Part shown: positions 18,468-26,908 of the stretch, piece by piece | How positions within the stretch are numbered: the stretch's first letter is position 1 | Layout of the letters: each line of letters begins with the position of its first letter | NCBI GenBank assembly: GCA_016870575.1 | Contig: VGBH01000007.1 | Location: 1 to 51,063, forward strand | Length of the DNA stretch: 51,063 nucleotides | Reading direction: 5' to 3' | Origin: Actinomycetota bacterium | Lineage (GTDB): Bacteria > Actinomycetota > Actinomycetes > S36-B12 > UBA5976 | Program-made: the position numbers and the translations under genes | Notes under the pieces: generated by a model | Databases searched by the model: none | Seen by the model: only the letters and a program-made list of their open reading frames with translations | Told to the model about the DNA's origin: nothing

Positions 18468-20174
18468 TCACATTCGCTCAGGAGCAGTAACTCCAAGAAG
18501 ATTCAAACCATTTCGAATAACAATTTGTGTCGCTCGACATAGATGCAGCCTGGCAACATTGATTGACCCAACTCCCTTGCCTGAACTTGGTAAAACCCGA
18601 CAGGCGTCATAAAAACGGTGATAGCCAGTGGCTAAATCCTCGAGATATCTGGCAATTCGATGCGGCTCTCGCAACTCAGCGCTCGACGCAACTACAGCTG
18701 GATATTGCGCCAACTGACCCAGCAGTTCTTGCTCTTGGGTTGTGCTCAAATCTGCTGGATTAAATTTGATGGTTCCGCTTTGCCATTCAATACCTAATTC
18801 AGCTGCAATATTTAATAGCGCATTTATTCGAGCGTGGGCATATTGAACATAATAAACAGGGTTCTCATTTGTTCGAGCAGTCATTAAATCAAAATCAAGT
18901 ACTAATGGCGTATCAACAGGGTATCGAATCAATGAATATCGAACTGCATCTACCCCAACCGCCGCAACTAAATCAGTAAGCAGAATAAGTTCGCCTGCAC
19001 GCTTAGATAATTTAACTTCTGCACCATCACGCATTATTTTTACCAACTGACCAATCAACACTTCAATGCTTTTATCCGGATTATCCCCTGCACATGAAGC
19101 AACTGCTCTTAATCGATTTACGTATCCGTGATGATCTGCACCCAACAAATAAAGGCAGCGATCAAAACCTCGCTCGCGCTTATCTATGTAGTAGGCAGAG
19201 TCAGAGGCAAAATAAGTGTATTCGCCATCAGATTTAACTAACACTCGATCTTTGTCATCACCAAAGTCTGTGGTGCGCAACCAGATTGCACCTTCTTTTC
19301 GCTCTACGTGCCCCTTTTGCTCAAGTACCTTAAGCGCATGAACCACTTTGCCTTGGGTATGCATTTGTTGCTCGGAATACCAAATATCAAAATCAGTATT
19401 GAAGTCGTGCAGTGATTCTTGTTGTTGTTTAAGTTGTAATTCATACCCAACTTGCAGCACTTGAGTTAACTGCTCATCTTCACTAAGAGATAGTAGATTT
19501 GGAATTCGAATTGAAACTTGTAATCCTAATTCACTAATATATTCACCCTGATATCCATCTTCTGGAATTGGTATCTTTTTAATAGTGGCAAGAATTGATT
19601 GGGCAAACTTCTGCATCTGCACACCACGATCATTGATATAAAACTCCCGCGTGACTTTAGCTCCAGCTGCAGTAAGCACACGAGCAATTGCATCGCCAAC
19701 AGCTGCCCAACGAGTATGGCCTAAATGAAGCGGCCCGGTTGGATTTGCTGAAATGAATTCAATGTTTATCTGATCCCCAGTTAACGAGCTACCTAATCCA
19801 TATTTGTCATCTTGCAAAATTATGTCTTTAGCTAAACTTGCAGCAGCAGCAGGATCTAAAAATATGTTTATAAATCCAGGACCAGCGATATTCGCTGATT
19901 TCACTCCAGCGATTGCCTCAATTCGAGGTAGTAGTGCATTAGCAATTTCTCTAGGAGGAAGTCCGATTGGCTTTGCTAGAATCATTGCAATATTCGTTGA
20001 CCAATCACCGTGCTCGCGTGATTTGGGTCGTTCGATTAAAACGGAAAAATCGGCTGCAAAAGGTGAAAACTGGCCATCAGAAATCGCCGCTTGAACGCAA
20101 TTCCCAATTTCGCTGCTTAATTGTTCTGGAGTCACCTGCGCGAGAGTAGTCGCAGAAGCAATCAATAGGGTCAT
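18468..20174 (-). CDS. argS: Arginyl-tRNA synthetase
   Basis: Class I aminoacyl-tRNA synthetase charging tRNA-Arg. In 568 residues it shows the N-terminal additional domain, ANPTGPLHLGHTRWAAVGD with the HIGH-like HLGH at 150-153, the KMSKS-equivalent KLSKRAGELILL and the alpha-helical anticodon domain ending NLLGVTAPERM. It is the first gene of the leftward housekeeping block and is divergent from the hydrolase gene starting 36 bp away. Confidence 0.96.
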   Translation of the reverse strand: MTLLIASATTLAQVTPEQLSSEIGNCVQAAISDGQFSPFAADFSVLIERPKSREHGDWSTNIAMILAKPIGLPPREIANALLPRIEAIAGVKSANIAGPGFINIFLDPAAAASLAKDIILQDDKYGLGSSLTGDQINIEFISANPTGPLHLGHTRWAAVGDAIARVLTAAGAKVTREFYINDRGVQMQKFAQSILATIKKIPIPEDGYQGEYISELGLQVSIRIPNLLSLSEDEQLTQVLQVGYELQLKQQQESLHDFNTDFDIWYSEQQMHTQGKVVHALKVLEQKGHVERKEGAIWLRTTDFGDDKDRVLVKSDGEYTYFASDSAYYIDKRERGFDRCLYLLGADHHGYVNRLRAVASCAGDNPDKSIEVLIGQLVKIMRDGAEVKLSKRAGELILLTDLVAAVGVDAVRYSLIRYPVDTPLVLDFDLMTARTNENPVYYVQYAHARINALLNIAAELGIEWQSGTIKFNPADLSTTQEQELLGQLAQYPAVVASSAELREPHRIARYLEDLATGYHRFYDACRVLPSSGKGVGSINVARLHLCRATQIVIRNGLNLLGVTAPERM

Positions 20175-20210
20175 GTGACGCCGCTAAACCTTATGCGGTT
20201 GGCTTAGCCC

Positions 20211-21392
20211 GTGCCTAAGTTTGAGTTGCCGCCTCGCCCAAGTGCTGAGCAGCTACGCAAGCAAGCCGCAAAGCTTGGTGAGCGAGCCAAAAATGTGGCT
20301 GGTCGCGCTCTAACCGCAGCCGATCAACGGCTAACCCAACCAACTGTTCCGCTGTTTTATCTGGCACCTGAAATTCTGCCCGCTGAGCCAGGTGTTATTG
20401 TTCGAACGCAAAGCGTAAATACTGTTCTAGACGCTAGAGCTTGGCGAATTCTTTACACCACAAGCGATGCTGCCGGACAAATCACAACTGCAAGTGCACT
20501 CTTTTGTTTGCCAAAGCACACATTAGAAAGTTATGACTTACTTGTTTATTGTCATCAAGCAACTGGAGTTGAACGGCGTTGTGCTCCATCGGTGCATGAA
20601 AAGCCCGCTCTTGCTCTTGCTGGTCTGCGACAAGCGATGGCAAAAGGTTTTGCTTATCTTGCTCCAGATTATCCAGGTCTTGGCTCAGAGGGAATTCATC
20701 CATTCCTAGTTGGTGAACCAACTGCATTTAGTGTGTTAGATGCAATTAGGGCTATGCAAACAAGCACGATTGCAAATATCTCTAACCGAACGATACTTTG
20801 GGGATATTCGCAAGGTGGACATGCAGCTGCCTGGAGTGCTGGTATGCAAGAAAGTTATGCTCCTGAACTTTCAATTGATGGACTTGTTTTAGGTTCTCCT
20901 GCACTAGATCCAGCACAGTTATTTATTGCAAGTGAAGATTCACCAATTAGTCGAGTGATTTGGGCTCTTTCGGCAATTTCTTGGTCACGATTAACTGGAA
21001 TTTCACTAAGCAATGCAATTAAACCAGAATCTCTCGCCTCAGTTCGAGAAATCGCAAAACATTGTTTTATTGGTGCAGAAGCAATAGTTGGATTATCAGC
21101 AACTGATGCGATGGGTGGAAAACCGCATTCAATAGATCCAATGAGCACTGAACCGTTTGCCAGTATGTTGCATGAGAATCGAGCTCCAACAAAACTCGCT
21201 CAGCCTGTTTTAGTTATTCAAGGTGGAAAAGATGTAACTGTGCCACCAGCGCAGAGTCGATTAATGGTTGATGAGATGAAATCTTTTGGTACTGAAGTTA
21301 ACTATATAGAACTAGAGCGCTTTGATCATCTAACTGGTGAGCGAGCAGTTGTTAGAGATGCACTATCGCAAATTGAAAAATGGTGGAATTAA
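20211..21392 (+). CDS. Secretory-lipase-family alpha/beta hydrolase
   Basis: A 393-residue serine hydrolase resembling the LIP/secretory lipase family. Nucleophile elbow GYSQGGHAA (Ser200) follows APDYPGLGSEG, and the C-terminal acid and base candidates lie in VIQGGKDVTVP and FDHLTGE. Related enzymes cleave ester bonds of lipids or small esters. No convincing signal peptide precedes the domain; the first ~45 residues are a charged Lys/Arg/Ala-rich helix, so export is uncertain. The start is a GTG at 20211, and the 3' end overlaps the convergent parA-like gene by 4 bp. The substrate cannot be predicted. Confidence 0.8.
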   Translation: MPKFELPPRPSAEQLRKQAAKLGERAKNVAGRALTAADQRLTQPTVPLFYLAPEILPAEPGVIVRTQSVNTVLDARAWRILYTTSDAAGQITTASALFCLPKHTLESYDLLVYCHQATGVERRCAPSVHEKPALALAGLRQAMAKGFAYLAPDYPGLGSEGIHPFLVGEPTAFSVLDAIRAMQTSTIANISNRTILWGYSQGGHAAAWSAGMQESYAPELSIDGLVLGSPALDPAQLFIASEDSPISRVIWALSAISWSRLTGISLSNAIKPESLASVREIAKHCFIGAEAIVGLSATDAMGGKPHSIDPMSTEPFASMLHENRAPTKLAQPVLVIQGGKDVTVPPAQSRLMVDEMKSFGTEVNYIELERFDHLTGERAVVRDALSQIEKWWN

Positions 21393-22162
21393 CCAATTCT
21401 TCGCATTAGTTTATCTAAATGAGTTTCAAAAATATTTGCAATTTCTCTAGATCCCGCACTGCCATATTTCTGAACGGCAATTGCAGCACCTTCTGCTTGT
21501 TGCACCGCAATTCGCTCTGGGATTGCAGGCTTTACAACTAACTTTCCAAACTCACGTGCTAACTCTTTAGCCCGATAATCATGTTCATCGGCAGTGGATT
21601 TAACTCGATTGACAATAACTGAAACATCTTTAAGTTTTCGATTCAAAGATCGTTTTACTTGGTCAAATGTATCTGCTGCACGTAATGCTCCTTGCACACC
21701 AAAGTAAGTAGGCTCTGTAACAATTAATGCAGCATCAGAAGCTGCCAATGCTTCAACGGCAAGTGTGCCAAGAGATGGTGGGCAATCAATTAACACCAGG
21801 TCATAGCCAGCCGAGTGCTCCAAACTTTTGGTCAACCTTGGTGTAACTGAGTTTATTTCTTTCCAAGCATCAAATTTAATCAACATCGGGTCACTTACAA
21901 CAACATCGACTTCACCTGGTCCTGATTCCCAAGCGCATGCTGTGACTGCATCGTGAAGCGCTCTGGATCCAGGTCGATTAAACAAATCTAAGGCGGTAGC
22001 AGTTGGATTTTCTGGACCTAAAATGCTGGAAGCATTGCCTTGCGGATCAAGGTCAACCACCAGTGTGGCCAATCCTTGTTGCATCGCAGCACCGGCTAAA
22101 CCTAGGACAACTGAGGTTTTCCCAACTCCACCTTTATGGCTAAGGACTGAAACTATTGGCAT
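21389..22162 (-). CDS. ParA/MinD-family ATPase (orphan)
   Basis: A 257-residue ParA-type ATPase with the deviant Walker A KGGVGKT at 10-16, switch I region VDLDPQGNASSILG, and Walker B-like YDLVLIDCPPSLG. Such proteins form ATP-dependent dimers that position DNA or protein cargo, or are chromosome/plasmid partition ATPases. No ParB gene or parS-like site is next to it, so this is not an obvious partition locus. The ATG at 22162 has no strong ribosome binding site and may be translated from a very short leader. It is divergent from the acyltransferase gene at 22247. Confidence 0.88.
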   Translation of the reverse strand: MPIVSVLSHKGGVGKTSVVLGLAGAAMQQGLATLVVDLDPQGNASSILGPENPTATALDLFNRPGSRALHDAVTACAWESGPGEVDVVVSDPMLIKFDAWKEINSVTPRLTKSLEHSAGYDLVLIDCPPSLGTLAVEALAASDAALIVTEPTYFGVQGALRAADTFDQVKRSLNRKLKDVSVIVNRVKSTADEHDYRAKELAREFGKLVVKPAIPERIAVQQAEGAAIAVQKYGSAGSREIANIFETHLDKLMRRIG

Positions 22163-22174
22163 AGGCGCAGTCTG

Positions 22175-22204
22175 CCCAATCCCTAGCCCAAAGCGCTAGT
22201 TGGG
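22175..22204. repeat. Inverted repeat between parA-like and acyltransferase genes
   Basis: CCCAA (22175-22179) pairs with TTGGG (22200-22204), and CTAGC (22183-22187) with GCTAG (22195-22199). Together they give ten paired positions with a 3-nt bulge and a 7-nt loop. It lies in the 84-bp divergent promoter region, so it could be an operator or an RNA hairpin. It does not resemble the parS consensus. Confidence 0.5.
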
Positions 22205-22246
22205 TGTTAACTTCAACCTGTCAGTAGCAGAATTTCGTGCCAATAT

Positions 22247-23044
22247 GTGCCTCTGATGAACGCACCTCTGGCACACCGGCGGAAAATCGCAATTGCGAGC
22301 TGGCTTGCGCCACGAGAGTCTCGGATTCAAACCAAAATCCAAGTTGAACTATCCGCAATAATCGAATATCTGAATCAAACAAAAAACCAAGCCACTACAT
22401 TAACTCATGTCGTAGGTGCTGCACTTTCAAGGGCGATTGCTGCAAATCCAGAAGTTAACGTCCGAGTGGTTTTAGGACGAGTAAAGCCAATGCCTGGGAT
22501 AGATTTGAGCTTTGCTGTAGATATCGAAAGCGGGTCAGACCTAGCACAGTGTCGAGTTAAAGATGCAGATAAAAAAACTTTGTTTGAAATCAGTCAAGAA
22601 TTAATTGCCGGTGCAGAAAAATTGCGAGCACGCGAAGATTACAACTACCAAAGATCTATTGGTTGGGCTAAGTCAATACCCTCACCCTTGATGAGGCCAG
22701 TTATGAAGTTTTTATCTTTATGGACTGGTGGATTTGGTAAGCGCGCATTTGGACAACCAGGTCATCCGCTTGGATCAGCTTTCATTAGTAATGTCGGAAG
22801 ATTCGAAATGCAAGAGGCATATCTTGCTCCGATACCGTTTGCTCGAACTCCAATTTATTTAGCAATTGGTGAAATTCATGATGCACCAGTTGCAGTTGCA
22901 GGAAAGGTTGAAGTTCGAAAAGTAGTAATAATTACAGCAGTTGCTGATCATCGATTAATTGATGGAGCTCACGCTGGAAAGTTGATAAAATCTTTCAAAT
23001 CGTTCTTGTTAAATCCGCCACTGTTAGAAACAGTTGCGCGATAG
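22247..23044 (+). CDS. Stand-alone CAT-fold (E2-type) acyltransferase domain protein
   Basis: This 265-residue protein corresponds to the C-terminal catalytic domain of dihydrolipoamide acyltransferases. Visible elements are an arginine-rich start MNAPLAHRRKIAIASWLAPRESR, LTHVVGAALSRAIAANPEVN, and the acyltransferase motif DHRLIDGAHAGKL with His near 235 and Asp near 239. There is no lipoyl or peripheral-subunit-binding domain, so it cannot work as a normal E2 by itself; the acyl acceptor and donor are unknown. An insert near RSIGWAKSIPSPLMRPVMKFL looks amphipathic and may touch membrane. Start GTG 22247 (ATG at 22256 possible). Confidence 0.75.
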   Translation: MPLMNAPLAHRRKIAIASWLAPRESRIQTKIQVELSAIIEYLNQTKNQATTLTHVVGAALSRAIAANPEVNVRVVLGRVKPMPGIDLSFAVDIESGSDLAQCRVKDADKKTLFEISQELIAGAEKLRAREDYNYQRSIGWAKSIPSPLMRPVMKFLSLWTGGFGKRAFGQPGHPLGSAFISNVGRFEMQEAYLAPIPFARTPIYLAIGEIHDAPVAVAGKVEVRKVVIITAVADHRLIDGAHAGKLIKSFKSFLLNPPLLETVAR

Positions 23045-23643
23045 GCATTATTAGTAAAAATAGCAACTTCACGTTCACTAAAATCACTAGCAAATAACCT
23101 CGATTCCGTAACGATTCTTCGTTTAGATATTAACTCAGAATTTTTTAACCATTTAGGCTTAAAAATAACTTCTCGAATAATCAAAAACGCAATTGCGGGA
23201 AGTAAATCAATACTTCGCCTAGCGACCCAAACAGATCCCTTTATCAGCAACCAACGAATTGCGGTCCAACGTGACTGATGAGCTAGATTGCTTGGTAGTT
23301 TTTGACGAGACCTTCTAGGTAGCGATAGCGTTCTTCTAACTCTGTCTGAGATTAATTGATGACCATAGGAACTTGGGTGCATTCGATCTGAATGCCAGAA
23401 CCTTTTCTCACTCATTTGAGGTATCTTGTCTAACGAGATAAATCTTGCTCCACTTTGTTCACAAACTTGCATAAGCACTTCATTTAGTTTGTTCGCTCGC
23501 AATTCAAATATTCGTCTCACAATCTTTGGCAAGCGAATAGTTCTTGATAGGTGAGGAAGGTTGATAAGTGCTACTGCAGTGCCAGGGTGATGTAGCTTAT
23601 TTATTAAGTGCTCTGGTAGCGCACTAGATAAACCTACTTTCCC
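22969..23643 (-). pseudogene. 5'-truncated SGNH/GDSL hydrolase remnant
   Basis: The minus-strand frame is open from 23643 but the first clear start codon is a TTG at 23532. Translated in frame it holds VALINLPHLSRTIRLPKIV, then RANKLNEVLMQVCEQSGARFISL and the block-V catalytic motif DRMHPSSYGH, which are the second half of an actinobacterial SGNH hydrolase. The first half, with the GDSL serine and the GxND oxyanion block, is absent: upstream lies a stop (23644-23646) and then the tgt promoter. The 3' end overlaps the acyltransferase gene antisense by 76 bp. Without its nucleophile it cannot be a working hydrolase, so I read it as a decayed gene. Confidence 0.75.
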
Positions 23644-23686
23644 TTACTGTTAACAGCCAGTTGACTGCCTGTACGCTCAGGGGCAA

Positions 23687-24886
23687 ATGAGTTTCGAGAT
23701 AGAAAAACAATTACCAAACGAGTTAGGCCGAGTCGGCGTGCTGACTACGCCGCATGGCGCGATTCCCACTCCTGCTTTTATTCCAGTTGGAACTAAGGCA
23801 ACTGTAAAGGCATTACTTCCAGAGACAGTTTCGCAGATCGGCGCGCAAGCTGTTCTGGCAAATGCTTATCACCTCTATTTGCAGCCCGGCCCCGATGTTG
23901 TTGATCAAGCTGGTGGTGTTGCTGAGTTTATGAATTGGCCTGGACCTACTTTTACCGATAGCGGTGGTTTTCAGGTTTTATCTTTAGGTGTTGGCTTCAA
24001 AAAGGTGTTAGCAATGGACGCCGATACAGTTCAATCCGATGATGTTATAGCTGATAACAAAGATCGCTTAGCGTTAGTTGACGATGATGGCGTTACATTT
24101 AAATCGCATTTAGATGGAGGTAGGCACCGCTTTACCCCAGAAGTTTCGATGCAAGTCCAGCATCAATTGGGCGCAGACATTATTTTTGCATTTGATGAAT
24201 GTACTACCTTGTTAAACACTCGAGAGTATCAAGAAAACTCACTTGAACGCACTCATGCCTGGGCCAAACGCTGTATTGCTGAACATAAAAAACTAACACA
24301 GGAGCGAAAACATCGGCCTTATCAAATGCTGTTTGGAGTTGTACAAGGTGCTCAATATGAAGACCTTCGCCGAAAAGCAGCAAGGGAGTTAGGCTCGCTT
24401 GACTTTGATGGTTTTGGAATTGGTGGCGCACTCGATAAAAACCAACTGGGCACAATTGTTAGCTGGGTTAATGAAGAACTACCAAACAACAAACCAAGAC
24501 ATTTGCTTGGTATTGGTGAGCCAGATGATTTATTCATTGGTGTTGAAAAAGGTGCTGACACTTTTGATTGTGTAGCTCCAGCCCGAATCGCAAGAACTGG
24601 AACAATCTTTAGCAAGAATGGACGAGTAAACATCACTGTTTCTTCATTTAAACGTGACTTCACCCCGGTTGAAGAAGATTGCCTTTGCTACACCTGTGCC
24701 AACTACAGCAAAGCCTATTTAAACCACTTATTTCGAGCTAAAGAAATGTTGGCATCAACCCTTGCAACCATTCATAATGAATTCTTCATCGTATCTTTAG
24801 TTGCAAAAATGCGAGAAACCATTTTGGATGGAAGTTTCTTCGAATTCAAAAAGGAATTCCTAGGAAACTATTACGGAATCAAGTAG
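23687..24886 (+). CDS. tgt: Queuine/preQ1 tRNA-guanine transglycosylase (divergent subfamily)
   Basis: Exchanges guanine 34 of GUN anticodon tRNAs for a queuosine precursor. Over 399 residues it shows TDSGGFQVLSL with D91, IIFAFDECT, MLFGVVQG, DTFDCVAPARIARTGTIF with the second catalytic Asp, and the zinc site C332-x-C-x2-C337 with His363. Several signatures differ from common bacterial Tgt: GIGGALDK instead of a GGL-type loop, and the insert LLNTREYQENSLERTHAWAKRC. This insert reminds me of Tgt forms in candidate-phyla bacteria, which is recollection, not a search. AGGGG precedes the ATG at 23687 and a TACGCT -10-like box sits at 23672. Confidence 0.88.
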   Translation: MSFEIEKQLPNELGRVGVLTTPHGAIPTPAFIPVGTKATVKALLPETVSQIGAQAVLANAYHLYLQPGPDVVDQAGGVAEFMNWPGPTFTDSGGFQVLSLGVGFKKVLAMDADTVQSDDVIADNKDRLALVDDDGVTFKSHLDGGRHRFTPEVSMQVQHQLGADIIFAFDECTTLLNTREYQENSLERTHAWAKRCIAEHKKLTQERKHRPYQMLFGVVQGAQYEDLRRKAARELGSLDFDGFGIGGALDKNQLGTIVSWVNEELPNNKPRHLLGIGEPDDLFIGVEKGADTFDCVAPARIARTGTIFSKNGRVNITVSSFKRDFTPVEEDCLCYTCANYSKAYLNHLFRAKEMLASTLATIHNEFFIVSLVAKMRETILDGSFFEFKKEFLGNYYGIK

Positions 24887-24889
24887 AAT

Positions 24890-25684
24890 TCAGCGACTTG
24901 ATGTTCGTTTATATTTCGCAGTGCTAACTGGAATTAACACCACCATTAAAACAATAATATAAATGAGTGACATCAGTATTGGATTTTCACTTGGAAATGA
25001 ACCTGCAGTAACTCCAAATTGATTTTCTAACCCAAACAATTCACGACAAGCAGCAACCATGGTAGATACTGGATTCCACTCAGCGAAATATTGCAAAACT
25101 CTTGGCATTGCAGTTGTTGGTGCGAATGCATTTGATAGGAATGTCATTGGAAAAACAATCAAGAAAACTAGATTATTGGCTGTGCGAGCATCTCGAACTG
25201 AAATGCCAATTAAGACACCAATCCAAGACATCGCATACCCAAAAAGCATTAAAAACATAAATCCGGCAGTTATTGACACCACTCCACCACTTGGTCGCCA
25301 ACCAACGATAAAACCAGTTAGTGCCATTACTAAGAGCACCACGATGTTTAATGTGGCATCACCTAAGGTTCGGCCCAAAACCACAGCCGAGCGTGCAATC
25401 GGTAAAGATCTAAATCGATCAATTAGTCCTTTGGTCATATCCATTGCAAGCCCCACAGATGTCGTTGCCAACGTAAATGCCACTGTTTGCACAAAAATGC
25501 CGGGCATCAAGAATTGAATATAGTCAGAACCTGGGGTATTAATTGCACCACCAAATACATAGCGAAACAGCAATACAAACATCACTGGTTGAATCGTCGA
25601 AAAAATAAGAACTTCGGGCACTCGACTTAGTTGAAGTAATTGACGTTTGGTGATGATCAAGCCATCTTTAATTGCATTAATCAT
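24890..25684 (-). CDS. ABC-2 type exporter permease (DrrB-like)
   Basis: A 264-residue membrane protein with about six helices, beginning with an amphipathic stretch IKDGLIITKRQLLQLSRVPEV typical of ABC-2 permeases. DMTKGLIDRFRSLPIARSAVVLGRTLGD, the conserved cytoplasmic segment of the DrrB/daunorubicin-resistance branch, is present near residues 83-110. It overlaps the stop of its ATPase partner by 4 bp. Such pairs export lipids, polyketides or drugs; the substrate is not visible. It converges with tgt, separated by only 3 bp. Confidence 0.88.
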   Translation of the reverse strand: MINAIKDGLIITKRQLLQLSRVPEVLIFSTIQPVMFVLLFRYVFGGAINTPGSDYIQFLMPGIFVQTVAFTLATTSVGLAMDMTKGLIDRFRSLPIARSAVVLGRTLGDATLNIVVLLVMALTGFIVGWRPSGGVVSITAGFMFLMLFGYAMSWIGVLIGISVRDARTANNLVFLIVFPMTFLSNAFAPTTAMPRVLQYFAEWNPVSTMVAACRELFGLENQFGVTAGSFPSENPILMSLIYIIVLMVVLIPVSTAKYKRTSSR

Positions 25685-26661
25685 CTCTTCCGCCTCTTTT
25701 CTTCAATTACCGGCTCCTCTTCAGCTATATGACCAGTTAATGCTAAGAAAACATCATCAAGTGATGGACGCTTTAATGCTAAATCAATTATGTTAATTGA
25801 CCTGCTGTCTAGTGCACGAACCGCTTCGGTCAAAGCACTGCTTCCTCCCGTTACAGCAACTGATACTCGATTAAATTGTTCATCAACATTGGCAGTGTGT
25901 CCAGCAACTAACTCCAATGCGGCTTTCGTTGCTGCAGTCTGATTCGCTGCAACTGTTACTTCTAACTTTTCACCACCAACTTGAGTTTTTAATTCATCTG
26001 CCGTTCCATTTGCAATTACTTTGCCGTGATCAATAACTGCAATTCGATCAGCTAATTGATCTGCTTCTTCTAGGTATTGAGTTGTTAAAAGCAAAGTTGC
26101 ACCACCTGCAACCAAATCCTTTATTACTTCCCACATATCCAGACGTCCACGAGGATCAAGTCCTGTTGTTGGTTCATCCAGGAAAAGCACTTTTGGGCGG
26201 ACTATTAATGCAGCAGCAAGGTCTAATCTACGTCGCATTCCACCTGAGTAGGTGGTAATTGCTCGCTTGGCACTTTCAGTTAGATGAAATTGTTCAAGCA
26301 ACTCAGTTGCTCTTTGCTTAGCTGCTGATTGGGACAAGTGATAGAGCCGCCCAAACATAACTAAGTTGTCCCAACCCGTTAGTGACTCATCAACAGCAGC
26401 GTATTGACCTGATAGGCCAATAATTTTTCGCACTTGATCTGGATGCTTAATCACGTCAATACCTGCGACCGTAGCTGTTCCGGAGTCGGGCTTCAACAGC
26501 GTGCTCAAAACCCGAACACAAGTCGTTTTACCCGCACCATTGGGGCCAAGCACTCCGAGCACCGTGCCCTCTGCAACTTCTAGAGATAAACCATCGAGGG
26601 CGCGATCTTTTCCTTTTGGATATGTCTTTACGAGGTCATAGGCGGAAACTGCCGTCTTCAT
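25681..26661 (-). CDS. ABC-2 exporter ATP-binding protein (DrrA-like)
   Basis: ATPase of a two-gene exporter, 326 residues from the ATG at 26661, which has AAGGACAT upstream; the frame is open further but that 65-residue extension lies in the intergenic region and looks non-coding. Walker A LGPNGAGKTT is at 38-47, signature YSGGMRRRLDLA follows, and Walker B is VLFLDEPTTGLDPRGR. The C-terminal ~90 residues (EKLEVTVAANQTAATKAALEL) form the regulatory domain of the DrrA branch, ending RPSLDDVFLALTGH. Divergent from the peptide-binding protein gene. Confidence 0.9.
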   Translation of the reverse strand: MKTAVSAYDLVKTYPKGKDRALDGLSLEVAEGTVLGVLGPNGAGKTTCVRVLSTLLKPDSGTATVAGIDVIKHPDQVRKIIGLSGQYAAVDESLTGWDNLVMFGRLYHLSQSAAKQRATELLEQFHLTESAKRAITTYSGGMRRRLDLAAALIVRPKVLFLDEPTTGLDPRGRLDMWEVIKDLVAGGATLLLTTQYLEEADQLADRIAVIDHGKVIANGTADELKTQVGGEKLEVTVAANQTAATKAALELVAGHTANVDEQFNRVSVAVTGGSSALTEAVRALDSRSINIIDLALKRPSLDDVFLALTGHIAEEEPVIEEKRRKR

Positions 26662-26849
26662 AATGTCCTTATTTTTCTGAGCCGTTAATCTACTCCAAGC
26701 ACCGCAGGGCGCAATCAGGAGTATCGACCTGGCTGTTAAGTCGCTTGGTCCTAATTCGTGCAGTTTTGGATGCCCAAACTCTAAGGATGGGGCATTTAGC
26801 CAGCCAGCAGACAAACAGGCTACGCTCTCGCCATTGAAGGCTTCTCTTT

Positions 26850-26893
26850 TTACCACCAGGTTGGGAAATAGGTGGTAAGGGAAAGGCCTTACC
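26850..26893 (+). promoter_or_regulatory. Leader with two mutually exclusive hairpins before the peptide-binding protein gene
   Basis: Hairpin A pairs TTACCACC (26850-26857) with GGTGGTAA (26871-26878). Hairpin B pairs GGTAAGG (26874-26880) with CCTTACC (26887-26893). They share bases 26874-26878, so only one can form at a time, and B ends four bases before the AAGGAG site at 26898-26903. GTTGG (26860) can also pair with CCAAC (26893-26897), supporting B. This arrangement could control translation or transcript stability. There is no T-run, so a simple terminator is unlikely. Confidence 0.5.
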
Positions 26894-26908
26894 CAACAAG
26901 GAGATTGA

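Noticed and set aside
21389-22204. Chromosome partition locus around the ParA-like gene
   Set aside because: No ParB gene and no parS-like site was found; the inverted repeat at 22175-22204 does not match the parS pattern.
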